From NCBI GenBank assembly GCA_015501075.1, contig JADNYJ010000006.1:372001-436000 (forward strand): 64,000 bases of DNA. The letters run 5' to 3'. This document shows positions 25,732 through 36,535 of this stretch, piece after piece. A program made the translations under genes and the position numbers. Each line of letters starts with the position of its first letter. Position 1 is the stretch's first letter. The DNA is from Gymnopilus junonius. Lineage: Eukaryota; Basidiomycota; Agaricomycetes; Agaricales; Galerinaceae. Under the pieces are notes generated by a model. It did no database searches and was not told the DNA's origin. It saw nothing but the letters and a program-made list of their open reading frames with translations.

Positions 25732-26513
25732 TGAAATTTCCAGAAAATCTTGATTTCGGAAAAGCCGGATGTACGGATGTCTGGCGGCCGGCGGCGCAGC
25801 GCGATCTCGCCATCGTCCCGCTAACAGGATCCATGCCCCCACTGCCATTTCCTCGTCGCTCTCTGAGACCCCGTCCAGCGATCACAGTGACTTCGTCCAG
25901 TTTTGAGCGTGAAGCTGTCCGCCTTGGCTACAAACTTCTTAGAGATCAACGCGATGACAAGCGGCCTGTTTTGAACGGGCTGCAATACAGTGGTTTGGGC
26001 AAGAGAACGCCAAAGGTGTGATTGAGGGAACGTTGGAGGAGAACAAGGATGCCAGCGGGAGAAGAGTCTCCCACCGTTGCCATTTACTTTGATATATCCT
26101 ACGAGTCAAGAACAGGAGATTTAGTACTTGTAACTCACTGAGCACAAATGTATAGCCAAGCATAAGAAACTGTGTTCTCCGCTAAACCCACTGACCTGCT
26201 GCTACTATTGAATGCATTTAAATCCTCAGGAACACACTCTCCTTTCTACAGGAGCATGTTGAAAAGTGTGGACTGTCCTAGAAAAGAAAGGGCGCACGAC
26301 ATCTTTCCGCTGATAATTGGATCTAATCCTTTCAAAAAATGGATTATATGATGTCTGTATCTTATAAGAATTTCCTCATACACTGATTAACGCGTCAAGT
26401 CGTGGGCAATCGAGGTCGAGACTCCATGCAGGTAGAGGGCTTAACGCCAGCCACCGGACACCAGACATCCGGACATCCGGCTTTTCCATAATCGAGATGT
26501 CCTCGAAATTTCG
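25732..26513. mobile_element. possible MITE-like element with 53-bp terminal inverted repeats
   Basis: The left arm 25732-25784 and right arm 26461-26513 are reverse complements at 45 of 53 positions with no gap (counted by eye). Both contain CCGGATGT/ACATCCGG cores. The interior of about 680 bases has no recognisable transposase. I found no clear target-site duplication, so classification as a non-autonomous DNA transposon is inference. Confidence 0.55.
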
Positions 26514-26876
26514 ACAATTTTGAGGGGCTTGTGACCTGTGACCTGTCGAATTGAACGATTTAGTACAGTACTATACATTGCTGATACAAATGGAATTTAT
26601 AGACAGTTTAAGAAGAGGAATATAAATGGCGAGTAGATAATGGCAGAGAGATATCGCAGAAGTCCCAAGCAGAAGAATGTCAGAGTTTTTAAACTTGAGT
26701 TGGAAGTCGACGGAGAGAAGGGTTGAAATTCTTTTGAAACTCCGATACATCTTTAGTTTCGGTCACATGATCAGTCATCGCAGCCCAATCAGGAAACTGC
26801 TTGATTGCTTCCATCCAACGCCTGCGTCGTCGTTGTGGACGCCAAAAGAGCTTGTTCTTTACAATCATTTCCCGCT

Positions 26877-28092
26877 ATGACAGAAGTTATCGACTCTATG
26901 CTCGACCTCATGAGGCGCCTGCCGCCCACCCGGACAGAGGAGAACGTGCAGGCACTTGTCAACATCTGCCCTGACGAGGCTGATGAGTTACTGCAAAGCG
27001 TCGATCAACCACTGCAGGTCCTGGTGGATCGCACGACTGGGAGGGAGTACCTTGCTTGCGATTATAATCGGGATGGAGAGAGTTACAGGTACGTCCTTGT
27101 TTTGTTTTATATTGTTCCGTTGAGGGCTCGATTCCTAAATGATGACGGCGTTGGATGTTCCGATGCATTGGATCGCAATGATGGTTTAAGACGTCCTTGT
27201 ACTGCTTATTAATTGCATTTATTTTTTTCAGGTCACCGTGGTCTAATGAATATGACCCACCACTTGATGATGGTGCTGTTCCTTCGTCAAAAATGCGTAA
27301 ACTCGAAATCCAAGCTAATGAGGCTTTTGACACGTATCGGGAGATGTACTACGAAGGTGGTCAATCCTCAGTATACCTATGGGATCCTGAAGATGGCACT
27401 GGAGGGGGGAACTTCGCTGGCGTCGTCGTTCTTAAGAAAAGTATGTCCATTATGGAAACTTTTTACATGAAGACATTTGTAAGGCTGACTGTTTCATTGT
27501 TCAAACGCATTCTTAGCTATGACTCCAAGTACGCCAAACGAACCTTCTGGCTCTTGGGATTCTATCCATGTTTTCGAGACTGCTGAGAGAGGCAGACAGG
27601 CGCATTATAAGCTGACGTCTACCGTCATGCTTCATCTTATTACGCGGAGAGGTTCTGAAGGTGAAAGCAAGACACCTGCTGATAAGAACGGTCCGGAGAA
27701 CTTGAAGCGTGATGGAGAAGTGAGTTTAAGCGGGAGCATGACGCGCCAGGTACGTTCTATATTACATTGGAGTGCATGTAGTACGGTTTCGTTGATGTTA
27801 TCACCGCTGTCGCAGTCTGAACAAGACTGTCCTCTTAACGAATCTGCGTCACATATTTCCAACATCGGAAAAATGATTGAGGAGATGGAGATTAAGATGC
27901 GGAATTTACTTCAAGAGGTATGCTAGTCGTTTATTGTGGCGTCGAAATCTGAATAATAACCGACACAATTCCCAGGTATACTTTGGTAAGACGCGCGACA
28001 TCGTGTACGACCTCCGAAGCGTGGATGACCTTGAGAAAGCTCGCAGACAAAGAGACCTGCAGAAGGAGCTTGTCGGCTTTATCAAGCGGTGA
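26877..28092 (+). CDS. F-actin-capping protein subunit beta
   Basis: Beta subunit of the heterodimeric capping protein that binds barbed ends of actin filaments and limits their growth. The start [20 protein letters not shown] is followed by [30 protein letters not shown] and, after an intron, [15 protein letters not shown]. Then come [27 protein letters not shown] and FAGVVVLKK, all hallmark family stretches, and the C-terminal [20 protein letters not shown] actin-binding tail. Intron phases agree at the joins I checked. Length about 300 residues is close to other fungal homologues. Convergent with the cyclophilin gene. Confidence 0.93.
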
Positions 28093-28407
28093 TGACTCGC
28101 ATGAATTCGTAATGACATTGTAATTTGGAACTGGGTATTCGAATCTGGAATTTGTATCAGGACATCAAGACTTGGAGGGCTGCAGACTAAAGGTCATAGA
28201 AAACCAGTGGCACCAATGACCGAATTGAAATAACGTTTTCAGGGGCATTCGACTAGTGTACAGCTGAAACAGCTTTTTTTTCTTTCGTGACGTCTTCTGC
28301 GCCTTCTTCCGCGCTTCTTTTATGGCACATCCGTCGTCGACCGCACTTGTGCGCCCATTGACGTTCGATCCGAATAAGATAATGATCAAGATAATGATTA
28401 TCCGCTA
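28093..28407. other. intergenic between convergent genes
   Basis: Holds the 3' ends of the capping-protein gene (plus) and the cyclophilin gene (minus). Nothing else seen. Confidence 0.6.
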
Positions 28408-29213
28408 TCATCGTCGGCCGGCAAGCACAGCGTCAGCAATCGGGTTGGAGTGAATTGTAACCTGATAGAAAATCAGACAGCTAGCAAAAACCGGCATGAG
28501 AAAGGAAAGACATACGCCAGTTATCTTCATCTCGTTCAAAGGCCTATTTTTATGATTCACTGGGACGCGTTCCATGGCGTCGAGGGTAGAGTCAGCACCG
28601 TCGATTACTTTACCGAAAATGGTGTGTTTGCCGTCGAGATGAGGCTGCTTTGCATAGGTGATAAAGAACTGGGACTTGTTTGAGTCAGTATCGTTCCCAG
28701 AATTGGCCATCGCGACAACTCCTCGGGTATTAAACTGTGCATGTTACAGTGCGGATCAGACTAGGAACGAAGCAGGGTTAAAGCTGCAGAACCAGACAGA
28801 CCTTTAGCGTGGACCTTATTTCGTCGGAAAATGGTGCGCCCCAGACGCTTTGGCCTCCCTTGCCTGTGCCGGTCGGGTCGCCGGTTTGGACTATGAAACC
28901 GCGTATGTTGCGATGGAATATGCAATCATCGTAGTATCCCGAAGCACAGAGAGCAAGAAAATTCTGCCGAAATTATGCATGGGTCAGTGTGACTGGACAT
29001 GAAGTCGATCTGATGGACAAGCGAACCTCTGCTGCCTTTGGAGTTGCCTCACAGAAAAGCTCAATCTGTGGACATGGGAGATGTGAGCAAAATGCGGGAT
29101 GATAGACAGAAAAGATGGATACCTTGAGGTCACCGTGGGTAGTGTGGAGAGTCACAGACTGTGGATGTCCGTCAGTTGCAGCGCGGACATAATGGAACGA
29201 AAGACAGTACCAT
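28408..29213 (-). CDS. peptidyl-prolyl cis-trans isomerase, PPIL3/CYP10-type cyclophilin
   Basis: Single-domain cyclophilin that isomerises proline bonds; animal PPIL3 is a spliceosome-associated protein. [64 protein letters not shown] and [15 protein letters not shown] are diagnostic, including the catalytic Arg in the FHR motif and the QFFIT stretch. The start is notable: conserved [11 protein letters not shown] arises only if the initiator ATG (29211-29213) stands at the very end of exon 1, spliced by a 52-nt intron directly to TCTGTG. The last exon gives [17 protein letters not shown]. It is divergent from the G-alpha gene with 168 bases between the start codons. Confidence 0.88.
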
Positions 29214-29381
29214 ATTTGTTCGGATTTAGAACTGTGACGGGCCCATGCTATGCGTGACGAAAGAAGCACGGTACTCGGCGATTGCAATGTAGCCGCTGTA
29301 AGTAGTTGATAGTCCCAAAGTGGGTACTCATTCTTTCTCTCTTCTTCACGACCATCATCCCCTCTCCCAGCCTGCTCGCCG
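29214..29381. promoter_or_regulatory. short divergent promoter, cyclophilin / G-alpha
   Basis: Only 168 bases separate the start codons of the minus-strand cyclophilin and plus-strand G-alpha, so both 5'UTRs and core promoters share this interval. No specific element identified. Confidence 0.5.
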
Positions 29382-31379
29382 ATGCGTTCCCCGTCCTTGT
29401 ACAGCCAGGATGACCCCATTACCGCTGCATTGAAGCCCCCTCCTTCGGAGACAGACTCCGAGCGCGCTTTCCGCCTTGAGGCAGAGGCAGAGGCTAAGCG
29501 TGTTTCAGAACAAATCGACGAGGATCTCCGTGAGGAGCGCGAGCGGCTCAAGAAGAAAGAGGTGATGTAAAGGTTGGCTCCTTTCGTTTTTACTGGCGCA
29601 TATATTGACCTTGAGCGCTTAATTATCCAGTTACTTCTCTTGGGTCAGGCCGAGAGCGGCAAGTCGACGCTCCAGAAGCAGTTCCAGCTCATGTACAAAC
29701 CCAATTCGATTGACCAGGAGCGTTCATCCTGGACTACTGTTATCTACTTCAACGTTGTCCATTCTCTGAAACACATCCTTACGACTCTGGAAGCATGGGA
29801 CGACTCTCTTGACGATGACGCCGACACACCGGACATGAACTCTATCGCAACATCATCCAAGATGAAGGGCCGCGGTATTTCGGACCAACCGTCTCCTTCG
29901 ACTTCCTTGCTGGAGCAGACTAGCTCTCTGAATGGTTCTCCAAACTCCCTTGCCCATTCCGATGCCACCGCATCTACCAGTACTTCAGCGCCTTCTTCAA
30001 GTGGTCCTACTCAGATTGCAAGCCTACGACGCAAATTATCGCCCCTGACAGCGACCGAATCCCAACTTGCTGACCGGTTAAGTGGTGGCATAACGGTTTC
30101 TGGTTCAGGGAAGGGCGGTGTCTTCGTCCGCAGCGGGTGGCAAGCCCGGACCATTGACAAGATCAGGTCGAAACGGCCCTCCACTGCCACTGAGAAGAAA
30201 CCTCGTGAGAGCGTGTCTATTGATATTCCTCCCGATCCTTTGGTCCTAGAAATTGCGCAAATGCTAGAAGCTTGCGAAGACGATATTCAAGAGCTTTGGA
30301 GCCATCCTACCGTCAAGGGCATGATTGTCAAACGCCGACTAAAGTTGGACGAGTGGTCGGAATTGTAAGTTTTTGTCCTTTTTTAGTTTAATATACTCTT
30401 GACTGACGTCTCGATCAGTTTCCTAAGGCACATTTCCCGAGTCGCGTCCCCAGACTATATACCCACAACTGGTAATCATCCTCTTTCCATCCATAATATC
30501 GCGCATATACTCACTCATTTAATTCAAGATGACATTTTGCACGCTCGAATTCAGACCATGGGCGTGGCAGAGCATATATTCGATGTGAACATACATGGAA
30601 AACTGGTTACCTGGCATCTTTACGACGTGGGTGGTGCCCGTGGACAACGACACTCGTGGGTGCCCTACTTCGATGATGCGAACGCCATCATCTTCGTAGC
30701 TCCCGTGAGTGCTTTTGACCAGGTTAGATATTGACCTTTTCAGTCATTTGGGAGCTTCCAACTGACCAACTTGTACATCAGTACCTGGAAGAAGATCCCC
30801 GCGTGAATCGAATCGACGATTCGCTGCAACTCTTCACTCAAGTGTGCTCCAACGCCCTTTTGAAAAGCGTCCACCTGGTGCTTTTCCTCAGTGAGCAATA
30901 GGTTAATGTTCTGTTGATGGATCTGACTAATGCGATTCTCATCCCCACAGATAAGACTGATCTTCTGAGGTCAAAATTAGATAAGGGGCTCAGAGTTCGG
31001 AAATAGTAAGACGATTTGATATGCCCCGGGAACAAGGCTTTGATCATCTTTGCACTAGCATCACTTCTTTCGGTGAACGGTCAAATGACTATGAGACTGT
31101 CGTTCAATATTTTCGGGCACATTTCCTCCAGGTGCACCGACGAAACAACGAAAACAGGAGAGTACTCTATACCCATTTTACGAGTGTGGTGGTGCGTTTA
31201 TGTTTCAAAAACATGATCGTGGTATTTCCTCATGTGTTATTTAGGACACGAAAGCAACACAGCGTATTATTGGAAACGGTTGGTTACTCTTCTATTTTGA
31301 CAACGCGGGTCTCTGATAGATAGTTGCAGTGCGCGATTCCATCTTCAGAGGATACTTACAATCTGCTGCACTGGTGTAA
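29382..31379 (+). CDS. atypical heterotrimeric G-protein alpha subunit
   Basis: GTP-binding signalling protein of the G-alpha family. The P-loop is LLLLGQAESGKSTLQKQF; switch I has RIQTMGV (Arg and Thr kept); switch II reads DVGGARGQRHSW; the G4 motif is FLNKTDLL. Departures from canonical G-alpha: the catalytic Gln after DVGG is Ala; the G5 TCAT motif is TSVV; the N-terminus (MRSPSLYSQDDP) has no Gly2 for myristoylation and no nearby Cys; and about 130 Ser/Thr-rich residues are inserted in the helical domain. The N-terminal helix is highly charged. The last exon ends YLQSAALV. Exon joins are in phase, with the first intron after KKKE. Such divergent copies are common in Agaricomycetes as expanded families (established knowledge). 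GTPase activity is expected to be weak. Confidence 0.88.
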
Positions 31380-32662
31380 TCGTGTTCCTGAAGATTTTCC
31401 TTATTCTTGGCGGCCTGGACGCGGCATGTATATTTCCTTGCTTTCTCTGTTTTCATCACCCATGTTCAACTATAATTATTGCTTTGTGGTGTGCTCTTTC
31501 TCTTGGAATGCATTGTTATTTAACGCCTACTATTTCCTTCCCTTCCTTATTCTTCTTACTCAAGTATCACACGCATACACGACCGCCGGTTGCACGCAAT
31601 TTCTTGAACACCATTAATGTCGCATTTCTTTCCTTACTGTATGAAATAATGAACATCAGAGTCGCCTTCATGGTTTTATGATGATGATTTCGATGTTCAA
31701 TCAATTTCGCTCCTATTCAATACCAATCACTCACGTCAAGAGCCTATTATTATACCTCGCAACGATTGCTTAATAGATATCCTGTTCTCCCTTGTCATAT
31801 TACTCTAATTGGATCTTCGTTCATGTTCCATTCCATCTTCTCGGCCCACATTGCATTGACGAGGCGCATGTTTTCGTTCTCCAGCAGACTTCGAAGATTT
31901 CGAAATTTGTCCTCGAGGCGACGATCGAGGGTGTAGTCTTTACACCGCTTTTCAATCCGTCTGGCTGCAGGCTCTGCTACCGTAATAAATCCTCTTCATC
32001 CTCTCAGCTTCTTCAACGCAGGTCATATGGTTGATTTCTTCCAATCATGTTGCCATCTTTCATGCGAACTATCGTGTCCGTGTACATGCTTCTAACTATT
32101 TCTTCGGACGTCTCTCCGGGTTCACAATGAAACTAAAATGGTGAAGCTCAGGAGCAAAGTGCAATGTCATGTGCAAGAACTGAATCAGTGTTCATGGGAC
32201 GATAGTAGGCCGTTTGTCTGCCGTTAGTTGGTGTATCTGAACGGGCACCGGGCAATAAAATTCTCTTGGATCAAGTCGTAAGGTGATCATCGCGCTTGGC
32301 TTTTTTCATGTTCAAGATTTTAAAATGAAGGGCGATAGGAAAGGCAGTGCTGCGCCCATACGAAAGATACTTTGATTACCCATGACATCGATTATAGTAA
32401 TTAATAATGGTACCAGTCATCGATTTATGCATGCTGGTGGCCTGCAAGTGTGTTTAAACTCAGTTGGCAGCGATCTCGTAGACTGCACGCTGCAGGTCGT
32501 AACAGATTTTAATGGTCGTGTGATGCATAATTCTTCAGGCTGGGGTAACAGAGTTGTAGATCCCATGCCGGCATTCGAGGTACTGGAATGGAATTTGCCT
32601 TAGCCGAGGTCGCGGTGTCATCGCTTCTTTGAAAGAGCCTAGCGCGTTTGACCCTCGACGGC

Positions 32663-32707
32663 CGATTGGCGGAGAGCTCATCGGCGGAGACTTCATCGGC
32701 GGAGAAT
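32663..32707. repeat. short tandem repeat, about 15-bp unit, three copies
   Basis: The unit ATCGGCGGAGA plus four variable bases occurs three times in a row (first copy GATTGGCGGAGA). It lies about 100 bases downstream, in tRNA sense, of the tRNA-Thr gene. Confidence 0.6.
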
Positions 32708-32801
32708 AAAACAAAGGTTCAGAAGATTTTGTTTTGAACGGAGGACCGCTACAGAGATCGTCAGGAAGTTACGATCAAAAGCAAAAATGTACAGACATAC
32801 C

Positions 32802-32873
32802 TGCCCCCTACCCGGATTGAACGAGTGACCTTCGCATTACAAGTGCGACGCGCTACCACTACGCCAAAGGGGC
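32802..32873 (-). tRNA. tRNA-Thr (anticodon UGU)
   Basis: Read on the minus strand, a 72-nt cloverleaf can be drawn: acceptor GCCCCTT pairs with AGGGGGC (one T-G pair), followed by discriminator A; D-arm GGCGTAGTGGTAGCGC; anticodon stem TCGCA/TGCGA with loop CTTGTAA, giving anticodon TGT; T-arm ACTCG/CGGGT with loop TTCAATC. No intron. The A and B box promoter regions look normal. Confidence 0.9.
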
Positions 32874-33313
32874 TTACACTTATCGCTGCATAGGTATTTT
32901 ATAACGCCGGTCCAGATGTCATGCCAAGTGCCCTTCACTTCAGCCGTAAGCTGTTCTGTACATTTTGCGTTGAATTATAGAATAAGCAGTTCGTAAGACA
33001 ATTTCCGTCTGATCCTTACCTTATGTAAAGGCCGCTACTGCCCAGAGTGCCTAAGGACAAGGCGGGCACCCGCACTCCCGCAGCCCCGCAGGCGGAAATG
33101 AGAGGGCCTTAATGTCCCTGACTATTTGTTCACGGGAGATCGAAACTGACGTTAAAAAATAAATCAATGATTAAGCGTTAAGCAAAGATGGGGCAAGAAG
33201 CAGCGCAGAGGTCGAACCTGCAAGGGTGGGATCAAATGAAGCAGTTTATTCCATATCGAGATTTGATGTAGGACCCTGAAAATGTCACATTTGTACCTTT
33301 GATCTCTTCCACC

Positions 33314-34583
33314 ATGTCCGACTCCAAACGCAAATCGCAAGGAAATGACAACAAGAGGAAGAAAAAGTATCGATCTGTACGACTTTCTTCTTATGCACAT
33401 CGATTCATGCATTCAAGCCCTGTCAGGATGGGACGCCAATCTGGGGAAAACGGCACATCGATGGACCTGGGGTCTGGGTGAGCTGTGCGTGTATTTTGTC
33501 CACAAGATATCGTGGCTCATTTGTGTTTTAGGCGTAAAAGGAAAGGAAAAGCAGACCGTTGGAGAAATTTACGAACTTTTCGAATCAGTCAGTCGAGGAA
33601 GTCATTCACTCGCTAGTTCAAGCTGATGTTACGCTCATAGATATCTTCCGAGATATGGCCCCACAATGGCCCTACCGATGGGTCAAGCTCCGATGAGGCC
33701 AGTGGAGACGCTGTTCTAAGTCTTGAAGACCAGATCGCGAAAGAGGTGTCTGCTATGAAACGTCCGCGAGTTGAAAACGCCGCCCATCAGCGATTCGGTA
33801 TGTCATATTTTGGTCTCGGCAACTCCAAAAATAATATTTCGATCTCTCAGCGAATTGCCAGACAAATACGCCATGCGGTGGGTAGTAAAACCAGAGTGAG
33901 TTTATCCGTTAGTGGGCTGACATGGAACCATAGTTGTCTTCATCTCCTGTAAGTCTCCGGTAGATCCGGTTGAACTTGTAGTCAAGTACATCAAGAGCGT
34001 CCAGGAAACAGGCGTCACCCATACCCGGTGGGTTACACAAAATGCTCCTATGAAAATTCTTTAACCGGTGAATAGATACGTTCATCGTCTAGTCCCAGTC
34101 TCGGGGACCTGTATTGCCAATCTACCTGAAATTCAGGCCCTCTGTAAGAAGGTTCTGAAAGATTTCTTCGATAAACACTCGAACGTCACGTATAAAGTGC
34201 GTTAAACTGTTCAAATTTGATCCATCTATTGGACCTACCTTTGCGACCCAGTACAAAATAGAACTTCGCGTTCGAAACCATACCACGATTCCTCGTCCCA
34301 CGTTGATTCAAAATATTGCTCAATGTGTCCCGGAAGGTCATACTGTCGATCTCGAAAATCCTCAGATCTTTGTTCTGGTTGAGGTATTCAAGGTACAGTC
34401 ATCACGCTCCTGGACCTTGCCGTCTGGCCTGCTGACTTCTACTAACAGAGCATTTGCGGGGTGTCAGTCGTGGAGGATTACTACCAATTGCACAAATTTA
34501 ATGTAGCAGAAATTGCTAAGCGAAACGACCAGCCTTCAGAAAGTCGACTTCGTTCTTCACCCGTCAGGGGAGATACTCCTTGA
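33314..34583 (+). CDS. TAN1: tRNA acetyltransferase partner TAN1 (THUMP domain)
   Basis: Homologue of yeast Tan1/animal THUMPD1, the tRNA-binding adaptor needed for N4-acetylcytidine formation at position 12 of tRNA-Ser and tRNA-Leu. The basic N-terminus MSDSKRKSQGNDNKRKKKYR leads to WGKRHIDGPGVWVSC, KGKEKQTVGEIYELFES and, after an intron, ISSEIWP. An acidic middle follows (EDQIAKEVSAMKRPR), then ANCQTNTPCVVFISCKSPVD. The THUMP domain continues YVHRLVPVSGTC, IANLPEIQALC, RVRNHTTIPRPTLIQN and ENPQIFVLVEVFK, and ends with VVEDYYQLHKFNVAEIAK. Exon joins by GT-AG introns are in phase. Convergent with the TEA-domain gene. Confidence 0.87.
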
Positions 34584-34770
34584 GCGTTGAACTTGTCGAC
34601 AAAATTCAAATTATTTTTATTCCACCAAGAAGTTGTGACGGAGCAATAATGGTACAAGTGATGGTTTCGTACAATGTGAACATGCTATTGAAATGCTAGG
34701 TTGTGGCAGTGGAATAATTTAGATAAAACGAAAGCGTCCTATAGAAAGGCCCCAAAGTCCCGGTGGCGAG

Positions 34771-36535
34771 TTACGAATAGGAAGGATATCCAAAATTCTG
34801 GAAATAGAAGGCTTGGTTAGAAAGGTCAGCGCTGTAGTTCAAATTGGAGCTAGCGTGGTAGTACGATCCGAATTCCGGCTGTGGGCATGTTCCATATGTG
34901 TCATACTTTTCACTGACGTCTCTGGACAAAGGGACACCGCAATAATGCTGCGAGGTGGTGAAGGGAATGGGCATAGGGTTTCCAGAAGAAGGGCCCATAC
35001 CAAAAGAAGGTTGAACGTGGTAGTTGTAGTTCAAAGCGCGAGGCTGTACAGACTTGGAATCCAGATCCTCTTCAAATTTCTGGAGGGGTTGCGACTGAGC
35101 GTACTGGGTGTACGGTATATTCGAGTCCATTGTTGATGATGACAAAGTAGACTTCGAGAGACCTCAGTAAATTATTCAGTAATATGACAAATTCACTTAT
35201 TCACCTGGCTAGAAAAATCACTTCCAGATGAATAAGATGTATCATTGGACAGTCTCCGTTGGGGCCCTGAAGAGGTGTCGGCTGTGGTACCGAATTTATA
35301 AACTATAGAGATGACACGGTTCGAGTCACTGCCCGAAGGGCGTGCGGGAATGGCTGTCCTGAGCGTTTGAATGACAGTATATTGTTCTATATCTGCAAGG
35401 ACTTCCAGTCTCACAACGGCAAACTATGGAGGAGTTGACGACGTACCATGATCATAACCAAGTTTGCTCCAAAAGTTTGGCACAAGCTCTGAGCTATATA
35501 ACCACCCCGTACCCTGCATCGGGGAAGACATGCAATTCAAAGAAACGATTTCCTCATGAATAGCAACGGTGGAACCGGCCAAATAAACAACCAACTTCGA
35601 CTGAGGCAATAATGGGAATGGAGAAGGTAATTGAACATGTCCAGAGAGAAAAGGAAGGAGGGAGGAAGAGGATTTTCCCCGTATGAGTCTCCCACTCGGT
35701 TGCGAAGGAGAAGAAGCCAGGGGCGCAAGCTGAATCGTCTGTGGCAGGCTAGAGCTCCTGTTGGCCAAGTCAATAGACGGCGTGGGTGAGGGCCAGAGTT
35801 CACTTTGTAAAAAAATCTTGACATGTATCGAACTTTCCATCGCCGGTGGCATGACAGTTGGAGTTGGAGGAGACGGCGATGGTGAAATGTCTGCACTAAA
35901 GGCAGACCGGGAACTTGTAGACGTAGGTTCGGGAGTGCCTCGGGAGGATATGAGTTGCAAGACTGAGAATACATGAGCAATTAGGGATACGAGAAAGTCA
36001 ATGACACACTTTTGTCCTTCTTACACGTGTCTCGCAGTTGCTGCAAGCGACTGCCCACTTGCTTAGGCGTCCTTTTCTTGTTTGTGACTTCGAAAATGTA
36101 GTCCGATATGAACTTATTCCGCATTGGATACCGTACAGCGGCTCTGCCAGACCTCGAGCCAACCTTCTCAGGCTCATATAATTCCAAAGCTAGAATCGAG
36201 TTTTATTAGCTAGCTATCACATAGAGATAATACAGGGAAAGAAATACCTTTAAGAAGCGCAGCTTCTCTGGAGATTGAATGAGAAAGAAAGTGACATAGA
36301 TCCCATCGACAGTAACTCACAAGGCTGGAGGCCACACTGCCTCTGCTTTTCCCTTGAGCGTCTTGTAGCTCCGTCGCCCTGTAACCTGGAGTTGGTCGGC
36401 GTCTCGGGACTTCTGCTCCTCTGTGGGCGTGTAGGACAACTCATCGACAGTTGTCGAGATCAGGATAAAGCCGTCCTCCTGTTTTGATGTACCGGGCAGA
36501 GGAGGTGGCCCAGAATACCAGTCGATGGAGGGCAT
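34771..36535 (-). CDS. TEA/ATTS-domain transcription factor
   Basis: DNA-binding regulator of the TEAD/AbaA/Tec1 family. The TEA domain is built from GRRSYKTLKGKAEAVWPPAL, a 20-nt exon (36248-36267) adding EAALLK, and LELYEPEKVGSRSGRA, then PMRNKFISDYIFEVTN and KKRTPKQVGSRLQQLRDTC, containing the recognition helix. Pro/Ser-rich sequence follows, then a C-terminal part (LVVYLAGSTVAIHEEIVSLN, later VRLEVLADIEQYTVIQTLRT) that could be a beta-sandwich like the co-activator-binding domain of animal TEADs; this is inference. The C-terminus is Tyr/Asn/Pro-rich. A 60-nt intron with donor GTGCCA best removes an in-frame stop before VRLEVLAD. I chose MPSIDWYSG as start; an in-frame ATG also exists at 36754. 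Confidence 0.85.

Larger units (their letters stand above)
20213..26876. other. 6.6-kb gene-poor region
   Basis: The left end is the bHLH promoter, the right end the capping-protein promoter. No ORF here resembles a known family and none can be spliced into one. It contains a 14-bp GC palindrome at 21641-21654, a 21-bp palindrome at 25680-25700 and an element bounded by 53-bp inverted repeats at 25732-26513. It could be a regulatory region, a graveyard of transposon remnants or contain non-coding RNA genes. Confidence 0.5.
31380..33313. other. intergenic with one tRNA gene
   Basis: Apart from the tRNA-Thr at 32802-32873 and a short tandem repeat near 32663, I see only small ORFs without family resemblance. 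The left part is the G-alpha 3' region, the right end the TAN1 promoter. Confidence 0.55.

Noticed and set aside
31324..32034. Hydrophobic plus-strand ORFs downstream of G-alpha
   Set aside because: Composed of pyrimidine-rich 3' region; the first overlaps the true G-alpha last exon in another frame.
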